Shown: one piece after another, positions 1 through 7,149 of the stretch
Layout of the letters: each line of letters begins with the position of its first letter
How positions within the stretch are numbered: position 1 is the first letter of the stretch
Origin: CAYHGV01 sp964356135
GTDB lineage: Bacteria; Hydrothermota; Tepidihabitantia; CAYHGV01
DNA length: 18,985 bases
Direction: 5' to 3'
Assembly (NCBI GenBank): GCA_964356135.1
Contig: CAYHGV010000057.1
Coordinates: 1-18,985, forward strand
The notes under the pieces: model-generated
Databases searched by the model: none
What the model saw: the letters and a program-made list of their open reading frames with translations, nothing else
What the model was told of the DNA's origin: nothing
Position numbers and translations under genes: made by a program

Positions 1-78
1 ATCAATCCTTTGGTCTTACAAAACGTTTGACAAAGTCATAGTGTTCGCAATGACAGTTTTAAATGGACATCTTTCATG

Positions 79-106
79 TTGACAAATCACAATTACCCAA
101 TTTAAT
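79..106 (+). promoter_or_regulatory. Candidate sigma70-type promoter of the DUF58/BatA operon
   Basis: A perfect -35 box TTGACA lies at 79-84, followed by a 16-bp spacer and TTTAAT (101-106, 5 of 6 matches to TATAAT). The start codon at 112 is only 5 nt beyond the -10 box, so transcription would begin at or next to the ATG. No Shine-Dalgarno sequence precedes the ATG, which fits a leaderless message. The -10 box sits in AT-rich sequence and could be placed one or two bases either way. The rest of 1-111 shows no gene. Confidence 0.5.
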
Positions 107-111
107 TTTAT

Positions 112-1005
112 ATGGATTCATATCGCCGGTTTCTGTTGCCCGAGGTTATTTCGAAATTGAAGCGGATTGACCTCAAGGCGCGGCTGGTGGTGGAAGGATT
201 TTTATCGGGCTTGCACAAGAGCCCGTTCAAAGGTTTTTCGGTTGAATTCGCCGAATACCGGCAGTACATGCCGGGCGACGAGCCGAAGCGGATCGACTGG
301 AAGGTCTATGCCAAAACCGACCGGTATTTCATCCGCGAATACGAAGAGGAGACGAACCTCAAAGCCTACCTTTTGCTCGATGCCTCGGGTTCGATGGGCT
401 ATACCTCGGACAAGCTCACCAAGCTGGAATACGCTTCGTATCTTGCGGCAAGCCTTGCCTATCTGCTCCTCAAACAAAAGGATGCTACCGGTTTGGTAAC
501 CTACACCTCAAAAATCGAACGCTATATCCCACCCCGCCAGAATCCTCATCATCTGCACATTATCCTCGAAGCGATCGATAAAGTACGGCCCGGGCAAGAC
601 ACCAATCTGTCGAAAACCTTCCACGAGCTTGCCGAGCGGATAAAACGGCGCGGGTTGATAATCGTTCTCTCCGACCTGTTTGACGATAAAGAAGCGGTGC
701 TGCGGGCGCTGCGCCATTTCCGGCATAAAAAACACGAAGTCCTGGTTTTTCAGATTCTGGATAAGAACGAACTGGAGTTTGCTTTTAATAACCCTCTAAT
801 TTTAAAAGACCTGGAAACCGCCCGGGAAGTTACCATCGACCCGCGGCTGCTGCGCACCGAGTATCGGAAGGCAATGAATGAATTTACCGAGGAGTTTAAG
901 CACCGGTGCCGGGAACAGCTCATTGACTACCACCTGATCACGACCGACACGCCCTTTGACCGGGCTCTTTTGGCCTACCTTTCGAAGCGGAAGTATTTAG
1001 GGTAA
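112..1005 (+). CDS. DUF58 domain protein (MoxR/Bat-associated, vWA-like)
   Basis: A 297-residue protein of the DUF58 family. The family hallmark is at about residues 54-70 (PGDEPKRIDWKVYAKTD), followed by an acidic strand (EYEEE) and a von Willebrand A-like segment starting with LLLDASGSM (about 87-95), which keeps a DxSxS metal-binding MIDAS pattern. The length and the N-terminal PEVISKLKRIDLKAR segment match the usual family start, supporting ATG 112 although it has no Shine-Dalgarno site. Family members are encoded beside MoxR AAA+ ATPases and BatA/BatB proteins and are thought to take part in envelope or stress-related assembly; the biochemical role is not established. The stop overlaps the next start by one base (TAATG), so the two are probably translationally coupled. 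A MoxR gene would be expected just upstream but lies outside the window or is absent. Confidence 0.9.
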   Translation: MDSYRRFLLPEVISKLKRIDLKARLVVEGFLSGLHKSPFKGFSVEFAEYRQYMPGDEPKRIDWKVYAKTDRYFIREYEEETNLKAYLLLDASGSMGYTSDKLTKLEYASYLAASLAYLLLKQKDATGLVTYTSKIERYIPPRQNPHHLHIILEAIDKVRPGQDTNLSKTFHELAERIKRRGLIIVLSDLFDDKEAVLRALRHFRHKKHEVLVFQILDKNELEFAFNNPLILKDLETAREVTIDPRLLRTEYRKAMNEFTEEFKHRCREQLIDYHLITTDTPFDRALLAYLSKRKYLG

Positions 1006-2990
1006 TGGGCTTTTTAAAACCGCTTTTTCTTTTAGGCCTCAGTTTAGCCAGCATTCCGATTATTATCCATCTTTTTAATCGCCGCCGGTTGAAACGGGTC
1101 GATTTTTCTTCGCTCTTCTTTTTGCGGGATTTAAAGCGCGAACGTTTTAACTGGCTGCGGTTACGGGAACTCCTTTTACTCATCGCCCGTACGTCTTTAC
1201 TGTTTTTTTTACTGTTCGCATTAGCCCGGCCCTATCTCCAGTCGAAAATTTTTCTTGGAAAACGTAAGGCGAGTGTCGCAATTGTAATTGATGATTCCTA
1301 CAGTATGGGATATCGACATACTGTTAGCAGTTTTGAACGGGTACAAATCGAGGCGAAATCGCTTATCGGACAACTTGCTTCCGGCAGCGATGTTTCCATT
1401 ATTCTTGCTTCCCGAGTCGCAGAGGATTTGATGACTTCACGAAACCTAACGGCAATTCGAAGCCGGATCGATAGTTTGAGTGTTTCATTCCAGGCAACCG
1501 ATTTAAAAACCGCGGTTCAAAAAGGTTTATCGCTCCTGGAGAATGCACCTTCGCCGGCACGGGAATTGTTTGTTTTCACCGACCTGCAGCGCTCTTCCCT
1601 CCTGCCCGGGTTGACGATGCCGGCACCGAAAGGGATTGGGGCCTACCTGGTTGACGTCGGGGATAAAGCAGGGGAGAATGTCGGTATCGTTGACGTCGGC
1701 CTTGAGAATCCGCTGCCCTCGCCGGAAGAACCGACCAGGATTAGGGTACGCATAAAAAATTATACCGATAAAGAACTTACCCGGCGGTTAACACTTACCG
1801 TCAACAATGAGAACTTCGCGCGGACGGAAAAGCTGCGACCGAAAGAAGACAAGACCGTGGTCTTTGATAAAATCCTGTCCGGCCCGGGGAACTATACCGG
1901 CTCGGTCGAGATTGACCGCGATTCGCTCGCCGCCGACGACCGGCGGTATTTCGCCGTTTCCATCCCCGAGAAGATTAACGTGCTGTTAGTCTATGAAAAG
2001 CCGGAAGACATCTTTTACCTACAAACGGCGTTGGCACCCACGTCGGGCAGTATCTTTAATGTGACGACTACCGAGCTCGGCAATCTCAAAAGGACCGAAC
2101 TCGACCGGTTCAAGGTGGTTGCGTTGATTAATCCGGTTCATCTTCTGACCAATGACTGGCAACGAATAAGCCGTTACCTTGACCAGGGGGGAGGCGTTTT
2201 GGTAGCTGTCGGGGAAGAGTTGACCGATGGAAGCTGGTTGGCTCCATTCGGAAGCTACGAGGCGTTCTATCTGCCCGCCGGCTTTGTAACCTTGAACGAG
2301 ATTGATTACCGCCATCCTATTTTTCAAGTTTTCCAGGGAAAACTCGACCCGACGAAACCAAAATTCTTCCGGATAGCGAAAATCAAACCGAATAATAGTT
2401 CGGTCATCGCCCGGTTTTCGGACGGCAGCCCGTTTTTCTTGCAAGCCACGAACCAGCAGTTGATTGTTGCAACGACAATTTTCGATCTCGACTATACCGA
2501 CCTGCCATTTAAGACGATGTTTCTACCGCTCGTCCATCGAACCTTCATCTATCTTGCCCAAAATTACCTGCCTAGTGGTTGCAGCGTGGGTGATTCGCTC
2601 GTTGTACCGGTGAACCAATCCAGTCCCTGGGTTGTGACTACCCCGGAAAAGACTTCAAAGATCCTTCCGGTCAGGCTTGGTAATCGAAGTGTCATCCGGT
2701 TTAGCGAGACCGGCAGTCCCGGAATTTACCGATTGGGTCCGATGGTTTTCAGCATCAATGTTGCCGGTGAAGAGGGTAACCTCGTCCGGGCAACCGAAAC
2801 CGAGATCCGCCGGGCAGGGTATCAAACGTTGGCTTCGGTGCGGGCACACAAGATTGATTTGACCCAGCCTCTCGTCTATCTCGCCCTCTTTTTACTCATC
2901 GCCGAAATGATTATTATGATAATTCCGAAACTTCCTGAATCGGCGTTATTTTCGAAGATAACCCGTCGTGGGCGAAAACCGAAAGATTAG
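1005..2990 (+). CDS. BatA-type membrane protein: N-terminal BatA domain, vWA domain, GATase-like region
   Basis: A 661-residue membrane protein. Residues 1-78 form the BatA ('aerotolerance regulator') N-terminal module: a first hydrophobic helix (about 6-22), the NRRRLKRVDFSSLFFL segment, and a second helix (about 54-76). A von Willebrand A domain follows from about residue 90, with the MIDAS motif DDSYS at 96-100. The middle (about 325-420) looks like a class I glutamine-amidotransferase fold (LLVYEKPEDIFYLQTAL, then ISRYLDQGGGVLVAVGEEL) but I see no catalytic Cys, so it is probably non-enzymatic. A last transmembrane helix lies near 621-641, followed by a basic tail. The topology suggests a large extracytoplasmic vWA/GATase portion anchored at both ends. 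It is coupled to the DUF58 gene by a one-base overlap. The Bat function in envelope integrity is family knowledge; the exact role is unknown. Confidence 0.88.
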   Translation: MGFLKPLFLLGLSLASIPIIIHLFNRRRLKRVDFSSLFFLRDLKRERFNWLRLRELLLLIARTSLLFFLLFALARPYLQSKIFLGKRKASVAIVIDDSYSMGYRHTVSSFERVQIEAKSLIGQLASGSDVSIILASRVAEDLMTSRNLTAIRSRIDSLSVSFQATDLKTAVQKGLSLLENAPSPARELFVFTDLQRSSLLPGLTMPAPKGIGAYLVDVGDKAGENVGIVDVGLENPLPSPEEPTRIRVRIKNYTDKELTRRLTLTVNNENFARTEKLRPKEDKTVVFDKILSGPGNYTGSVEIDRDSLAADDRRYFAVSIPEKINVLLVYEKPEDIFYLQTALAPTSGSIFNVTTTELGNLKRTELDRFKVVALINPVHLLTNDWQRISRYLDQGGGVLVAVGEELTDGSWLAPFGSYEAFYLPAGFVTLNEIDYRHPIFQVFQGKLDPTKPKFFRIAKIKPNNSSVIARFSDGSPFFLQATNQQLIVATTIFDLDYTDLPFKTMFLPLVHRTFIYLAQNYLPSGCSVGDSLVVPVNQSSPWVVTTPEKTSKILPVRLGNRSVIRFSETGSPGIYRLGPMVFSINVAGEEGNLVRATETEIRRAGYQTLASVRAHKIDLTQPLVYLALFLLIAEMIIMIIPKLPESALFSKITRRGRKPKD

Positions 2991-3010
2991 TTTACGCCCT
3001 AATCCCCTCG

Positions 3011-3080
3011 ATAATCCGCCAAGAAGTATGGCGGACACGAGATTTCACAAGACTTCGTCCTGAGGACTCAGTCCGAAGGA
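3011..3080. repeat. Cluster of small inverted repeats after the BatA gene
   Basis: TCCGCC (3015-3020) pairs with GGCGGA (3030-3035) around a 9-nt loop. A second element pairs CTTCG (3053-3057) with CGAAG (3074-3078) and encloses two overlapping palindromes, TCCTGAGGA and GGACTCAGTCC. No open reading frame explains this. It resembles the short dispersed hairpin repeats common in the intergenic DNA of uncultured bacteria; a role in 3'-end stability or termination of either convergent transcript is possible. Confidence 0.45.
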
Positions 3081-3118
3081 TTATCACAAGATACATAAAA
3101 ACCTTTATTTTCAGACAA

Positions 3119-3147
3119 GCCCCGTCAGGCGGGGCAAACACTTTTTT
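3119..3147 (+). terminator. Possible terminator of the DUF58/BatA operon
   Basis: GCCCCG (3119-3124) and CGGGGC (3130-3135) form a 6-bp all-GC stem with a 5-nt loop. A run of six Ts begins 6 nt later at 3142. The stem is strong, but the T-run is too far away for a textbook intrinsic terminator. The element lies about 130 nt after the BatA stop. On the other strand no T-run follows. Confidence 0.35.
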
Positions 3148-3150
3148 CAA

Positions 3151-3240
3151 TTAATCCGTGTGTGCCACATTTTCTATTCTTCCTTATTCCATCTGTGTAA
3201 ATCTGTGTCGCCTCGTTTTCGAGGCGAAATCTGTGGTTAC
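3151..3240. repeat. Dispersed 'ATCTGTG' repeat with an embedded hairpin
   Basis: This stretch repeats the phrase TGTGTAAATCTGTGTC and ends in ATCTGTGGTTA. A related copy is at 12351-12394 (TTTCTATTTTCTGCGTCAAT, then CTGTGTGCATCCGTGGTTAA). In the copy here an 8-bp perfect hairpin, TCGCCTCG (3208-3215), TTTT, CGAGGCGA (3220-3227), has been inserted before the final ATCTGTGGTT. No coding function is apparent. Similar noncoding repeats are known from environmental bacterial genomes, but I cannot name a family. Confidence 0.5.
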
Positions 3241-3296
3241 TACTGGATTCAGGTTTACGGTTAATTTTTTGCAGAGGTAGGAACGAGCGGTTGTGC

Positions 3297-5444
3297 TTAC
3301 AACCGGGAGATAGTCGGGCCGATTGAAAGATAGAGATTGGGTCGCCGCTCGCGGTTGACACCGACTTTCAAGAGCAAAGGGCCGACCGGCGTATTGGTGC
3401 GCAGACCCATCCCGACTCCCCAGATAAGCGAATCTCTAACCGTTCCCCAGGATACTAAATTCTCGTAGTCGAGAAACGTTCCAGCATCGCCATACAATTC
3501 GAGATAGATCGGGTAGTTTTTCCGACCAAAGAGATGGAAAAGGAGAGACCGGCTGGTAATGTCGGCAGTCAGCTTCTGGTTGGTCAAGAATTCTTCATAT
3601 TTATACCCGACGAAGTCCGGGCTGCCGGTTTTAAATTTTTCGATCACGGGCAGGCCGCCGATCGATATGCCGGCTCCGATCTTCGGCTCAAGCAGGAGCC
3701 AGTCGAAGATTTTCATCCCGGCGGCGGCTGCGATTTCTCCTTTGAAAAAGTTGGTATCGGACGCGATTTTTTTTGATCCATAGCTGAACCGTCCGGAGAA
3801 GGCGGCGCCTTCCGAAGGGAAGGTGAGATTTTTGTAAGAATTGAATTTTATCTCGGCAATCGGGGTTATCAGCCGCTCGTGGTCGTGGAAGGAAAGAGTC
3901 GTATCCGGGAATTCGTAATTGACCTGGCGCGCTTCCAGTCCGAATTTGAAATAGCCGGTCGAACCGATATTGCACCCGGTTTTGAATTCGGCGCCGAAAA
4001 CCTGGTCGGTATAATCGCCGGCCCAGCGGCCAGTTTCAAAGTAACTGTGTTCGGTTTCGAGATAATATCCCTGAAGTCGATAGTTAAACGGAAACCAGAA
4101 TAATCGGGTGCCGGATATTCCTCCCCAGCCGGACAAAGGATTGAGCAGGGTTGCTCCGAGACCGAGTTTCAGGCGTGAACCTGCGAGATTGTCTTCGGCG
4201 ACCTCGAAACCGACCTGAACGCCATTGATGTTGTCAAAACGGCCGCCCAGGGCATAGGTTCCAAAAATCCGTTCCTGGCAGAGGAAGGTTATATCACAGC
4301 TATCCTCGGTTGGAAAAACGAGGGTATAGTCGACATGGCTGAAGAGTCCGGTCTGGTATATTCGCTGGAGATCGGCGACCAATTTTTTGAATTCGAGCAG
4401 AGAGTCGGTTTTTGTTTTTATTTCCCGCCGGACCATGCTCTCTTTGGTAGTTTTGAGTCCTTTGATTTTCATCGACCGGACGACCGAAAGCGGTCTCGGG
4501 TGAATGATTTTTTTTCGGTCGACCGGGGTTCGTCCGGCAAGCAGTTTTTTTATTGCGGGCAGTGCTTGCTCGGCTGCCGCTTCACCCCGTGCGATAAGTT
4601 CTCGTGCTTTCAAAAAATCGGAATGATAGAAATCCCCAAGGTCGGGATAGATAACGATATCGGCCAGCGCCTGCTGCTCGCGCCGGTCTTTTTCGGTGGC
4701 GATGGTGGAGGTGCGGATGATCATGTCGATCAGCGATGGTGTTTCGATGCTCCGTTTGGAGAGGTCAACCGCAATGATAACGTCCGGTGCCAGCTCTTTA
4801 ATCGGATCGACCGGCAGGTCCTGGACCACGCCGCCATCGACATAGAGCCGGTCATTGATATCGGCCGGTGTGAAGACTATCGGAATCGCGATGCTCGCGC
4901 GAATGGCTTGGGCGAGGCTGCCGGAGCGGAAGATTTTTTTCTCGCCGGTCGCTAAATCGACGGCTACCGTTCGATAGGGAATCGGCAGACTGTCAAAGGA
5001 ATAGGAGGTGTTGTATTCGATTCCCGCGAGGAGATTTTTTAGGAGCAGTTCGATATTCTGGAGCTGGTAGACGCCCGATGGTAATTCCGGTTTCAAGCCC
5101 CGGCGTGGAATCGTCAGTAAGTAGCGGTTCTCGGTTTCACGCTCTTCCAACGACATTGCCTCATACGGCGGGCGGTTATCAAAGAGCCGTTCCCAGTCTA
5201 TCGCCTTTGCCAAACTGTCGAGTTGTGTGGCGGTGTAGCCGGCGGCATAGAGCCCGCCGACGACCGAGCCCATACTGTTGCCGGCTATGGCACTGATCGG
5301 TATCCCTTCGCGTTCCAAAACCTTGAGCACGCCGATATGAACAAGCCCCAAAGCGGCACCGCCGCTCAAAACCAGACCGACCTTTACCGGCGGCAGGGGT
5401 GCGGGTTGGTTGAAGAGCAGGCTGGCAAGTAGAATTTTAATCAT
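3297..5444 (-). CDS. Patatin-like phospholipase with POTRA and BamA-type outer-membrane barrel
   Basis: A 715-residue protein combining a lipase with an outer-membrane anchor. A short hydrophobic N-terminus could act as a signal peptide. The patatin domain (about 20-300) has the oxyanion glycine loop SGGAALG (27-33), the nucleophile elbow GNSMG with Ser57, and the DGG motif with Asp203, giving the complete Ser-Asp catalytic dyad. A POTRA-like domain (about 321-395, MKIKGLKTTKESMVRREI) is followed by a surface-antigen/Omp85-type barrel (about 396-715). The architecture matches PlpD-like (type Vd) secreted patatins and related 'patatin-BamA' proteins. The lipid substrate is unknown. The start is supported by AAGGAG at 5455-5460, 10 nt from the ATG. 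It stands alone, with a 156-nt repeat-bearing gap from the ThyX-like gene upstream. The barrel ends in Leu rather than the usual terminal Phe of BAM substrates. Confidence 0.92.
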   Translation of the reverse strand: MIKILLASLLFNQPAPLPPVKVGLVLSGGAALGLVHIGVLKVLEREGIPISAIAGNSMGSVVGGLYAAGYTATQLDSLAKAIDWERLFDNRPPYEAMSLEERETENRYLLTIPRRGLKPELPSGVYQLQNIELLLKNLLAGIEYNTSYSFDSLPIPYRTVAVDLATGEKKIFRSGSLAQAIRASIAIPIVFTPADINDRLYVDGGVVQDLPVDPIKELAPDVIIAVDLSKRSIETPSLIDMIIRTSTIATEKDRREQQALADIVIYPDLGDFYHSDFLKARELIARGEAAAEQALPAIKKLLAGRTPVDRKKIIHPRPLSVVRSMKIKGLKTTKESMVRREIKTKTDSLLEFKKLVADLQRIYQTGLFSHVDYTLVFPTEDSCDITFLCQERIFGTYALGGRFDNINGVQVGFEVAEDNLAGSRLKLGLGATLLNPLSGWGGISGTRLFWFPFNYRLQGYYLETEHSYFETGRWAGDYTDQVFGAEFKTGCNIGSTGYFKFGLEARQVNYEFPDTTLSFHDHERLITPIAEIKFNSYKNLTFPSEGAAFSGRFSYGSKKIASDTNFFKGEIAAAAGMKIFDWLLLEPKIGAGISIGGLPVIEKFKTGSPDFVGYKYEEFLTNQKLTADITSRSLLFHLFGRKNYPIYLELYGDAGTFLDYENLVSWGTVRDSLIWGVGMGLRTNTPVGPLLLKVGVNRERRPNLYLSIGPTISRL

Positions 5445-5470
5445 TGGTCAGCCACTCCTTCTAAATTTTC

Positions 5471-5585
5471 ACCACAAAGAACACGAAGTTCCCCATTAGA
5501 TTTCAGGTTTTTAATATAACGATATCTAATGGGGCGCACAAAGAATTTGAATTTACAACCATTTTTTCTTTGTGTCCTTTGTGGT
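5471..5585. repeat. Nested inverted repeat ('CACAAAG' element) between ThyX-like and patatin genes
   Basis: Outer arms ACCACAAAGAACACGAAG (5471-5488) and CTTTGTGTCCTTTGTGGT (5568-5585) are complementary at 16 of 18 positions. Inside, CCCCATTAGAT (5491-5501) and ATCTAATGGGG (5524-5534) are a perfect 11-bp inverted repeat around a 22-nt AT-rich spacer. A third fragment of the outer arm (CACAAAGAA) follows at 5537-5545. The compact nested palindrome resembles a MITE- or REP-like element. It carries no ORF, and no T-run follows it in the direction of the ThyX-like gene. Confidence 0.6.
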
Positions 5586-5600
5586 TCAAATATATTTAAT

Positions 5601-7025
5601 TCAGCCATCAATTTTCCGTTCGCCCGGTAATTGGGCTTCGATGACTTTGGGTGGGTGGCCAAAAATTTCTTGATAGATTGTGGGATAGTGGTCTTTGCCG
5701 CCAATGAATAAAAAAGTCAGGGGCATGACCTGTTTTGCCAGTTTGCTCATCCGCCGGGCAAGCGCGCGGATATCCCACTGGGCTTCCCGGTCCTGGCGCA
5801 GCCGGGCAATATGGTAGAGCTCGCGTGCGTTGACGCTGAGCAATACTCGTCGTCGATGTCCATTGGTGAGAAGATAGGGGGCGACATCGGGTAATGGCTG
5901 ATGGATCCGGTCATAGACCGTTTCGGTTCGGGCAATGATTTCTTTGAATTTTTTTTCGATGCCGGCTTGGTTGACGGCAGCGGGAATGGTAAGACCGAGA
6001 GCCGGGTCATAGGGCTGAACGGTCAGGGTGAGGAGCCGATGGCGCTTCAATTGGGCAAAGCCGGCGGCGGAGATGGTGAGTTCATAGAGTAACTGGACAT
6101 ATTCGAATTCACGCAGCACGGCATCATACAACTCAAGGTGCTGGCAGGCGGTTTTGATGATTTCGCATTTTTTTTCAAAATTCATTTTTGAGACCGAACC
6201 CAGGCACTGCTCGAACGGTTTGTTCGAAGTGGTGTGGATGAGGGCAGCAATGACGATATCGTCACCATTCGGGGTATGATTCACCAATTTCACATCGCTG
6301 GTAGAATTCGAATTTTGAAGTTCGGAGTTCGAAAGCAATGATTGTAGTGCGGGATAGGTTTTCTGGTCGTAGTCATTCGCCTGGTGAAAGAGGATGATTG
6401 AGGGTGCGACCCGGGCAACAGTTTGATAGAGCCGGTTACCCAGAATCTGGAGTTCAGCCAGGCGGTGGGATGCGAACCGGCGCAGCATCAGTTCCAGGTT
6501 CCGGGCATTGATGGTTGCGCCCAGCTGGCTTTTCATCGCCAGCGGCAAAATATATCGGGCATCTTCGTTGGCGACTTTTTTTTGGAGTTCGCGATAGAAC
6601 CCGGTCTGGAGTTCGACCGTTTGGATGAATTCTTTTTTCAAGGGCGATATTTTTAGTTCGGGAGGGACGACGAAATCATTCCTGAAAGCGACGTAGCGTT
6701 GTGATTTTTCGGTATAGGAATTCAACCGAAATTTTTCAATTTCCTCTACCGCCAGCCGGGAAACACCGATCATGTCGAAATTGAGGACCGCATGTTCGGC
6801 AATCGAGTGGTGCCCCATCCGAAAGATTATCGTTCGGTTCGATTTCCGCGCCAGCGTCACCTGTGTTCGGGCTTCTTTTCGGAGAGCGGTAACCGATTTT
6901 GGAGACCGGCTGATCCGGGCATAGGCGGCAGCGATCGTCTCGGGCGTGAGAACGGTTTTTTTCTTTTTAAGCAGCCCGCTGACTATTTCCGAATCGAGAT
7001 TAAATCCTGCCAATAGTATCTTCAT
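5601..7025 (-). CDS. Tandem two-domain ThyX (FAD-dependent thymidylate synthase) homologue
   Basis: A 474-residue protein made of two consecutive Thy1/ThyX-like domains; canonical ThyX has one domain of about 220-250 residues. Domain 1 (about 30-210) has HHSIAEHAVLNF (72-83), a degenerate signature FRLNSYTEKSQRY (99-111, keeping the Ser/Ser/Arg/Tyr part but not RHR) and TINARNLELML (171-181). Domain 2 (about 255-445) has KRHRLLTLTVQPY (327-339, keeping RHR but not the serines) and the conserved SVNARELYHIARLRQDREAQWDIR (397-420). FAD- and dUMP-binding ThyX activity is family knowledge; with the motif split between the domains, activity as a thymidylate synthase is uncertain. A linker at about 232-250 is polar and low in complexity. 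There is no Shine-Dalgarno site; a promoter ends 6 nt upstream of the ATG. The gene appears monocistronic. Confidence 0.85.
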   Translation of the reverse strand: MKILLAGFNLDSEIVSGLLKKKKTVLTPETIAAAYARISRSPKSVTALRKEARTQVTLARKSNRTIIFRMGHHSIAEHAVLNFDMIGVSRLAVEEIEKFRLNSYTEKSQRYVAFRNDFVVPPELKISPLKKEFIQTVELQTGFYRELQKKVANEDARYILPLAMKSQLGATINARNLELMLRRFASHRLAELQILGNRLYQTVARVAPSIILFHQANDYDQKTYPALQSLLSNSELQNSNSTSDVKLVNHTPNGDDIVIAALIHTTSNKPFEQCLGSVSKMNFEKKCEIIKTACQHLELYDAVLREFEYVQLLYELTISAAGFAQLKRHRLLTLTVQPYDPALGLTIPAAVNQAGIEKKFKEIIARTETVYDRIHQPLPDVAPYLLTNGHRRRVLLSVNARELYHIARLRQDREAQWDIRALARRMSKLAKQVMPLTFLFIGGKDHYPTIYQEIFGHPPKVIEAQLPGERKIDG

Positions 7026-7031
7026 CGTTTC

Positions 7032-7060
7032 AGATTACCGTCATTGCCCATGAAAGTCAA
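7032..7060 (-). promoter_or_regulatory. Candidate promoter of the ThyX-like gene
   Basis: On the minus strand TTGACT (7060-7055) is followed by a 17-bp spacer and TAATCT (7037-7032), which stops 6 nt before the ATG at 7025. Initiation about 7 nt after the -10 box would fall on the A of the start codon, which explains the missing Shine-Dalgarno site. The -10 match is poor (3 of 6). The -35 box overlaps the foot of the 7058-7084 hairpin. Confidence 0.4.
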
Positions 7061-7084
7061 GAACGGCGGGATGCGCCGTTCTTG
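7058..7084 (-). terminator. Perfect 11-bp hairpin after the TonB operon, possible terminator
   Basis: CAAGAACGGCG (7058-7068) and CGCCGTTCTTG (7074-7084) form a perfect 11-bp stem with a 5-nt loop. It lies about 65 nt after the tonB stop, where a terminator for the six-gene minus-strand operon would be expected. Only a short ACTTTC follows on the minus strand, so the U-tract is weak; on the plus strand T-rich sequence follows, but no plus-strand gene precedes it. It could instead stabilise the 3' end of the transcript. Confidence 0.4.
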
Positions 7085-7149
7085 GGTGAAAATTTTCTTT
7101 TGGCCGTTATCTGCCGTTAACCACGGTCAGGATGCCCGATCGCTGAAGG

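Noticed and set aside
28..56. Second TTGACA at 28-33 as another promoter
   Set aside because: No acceptable -10 box lies 15-19 bp downstream, and the box at 79-84 is better placed.
1819..1989. Short plus-strand frames inside the BatA gene
   Set aside because: They are alternative-frame shadows with Arg/Ser-rich compositions and no start signals.
4335..4955. 206-codon open frame on the plus strand
   Set aside because: It lies wholly antisense within the patatin-BamA gene, its translation looks like no protein family, and the minus-strand frame carries clear catalytic motifs.
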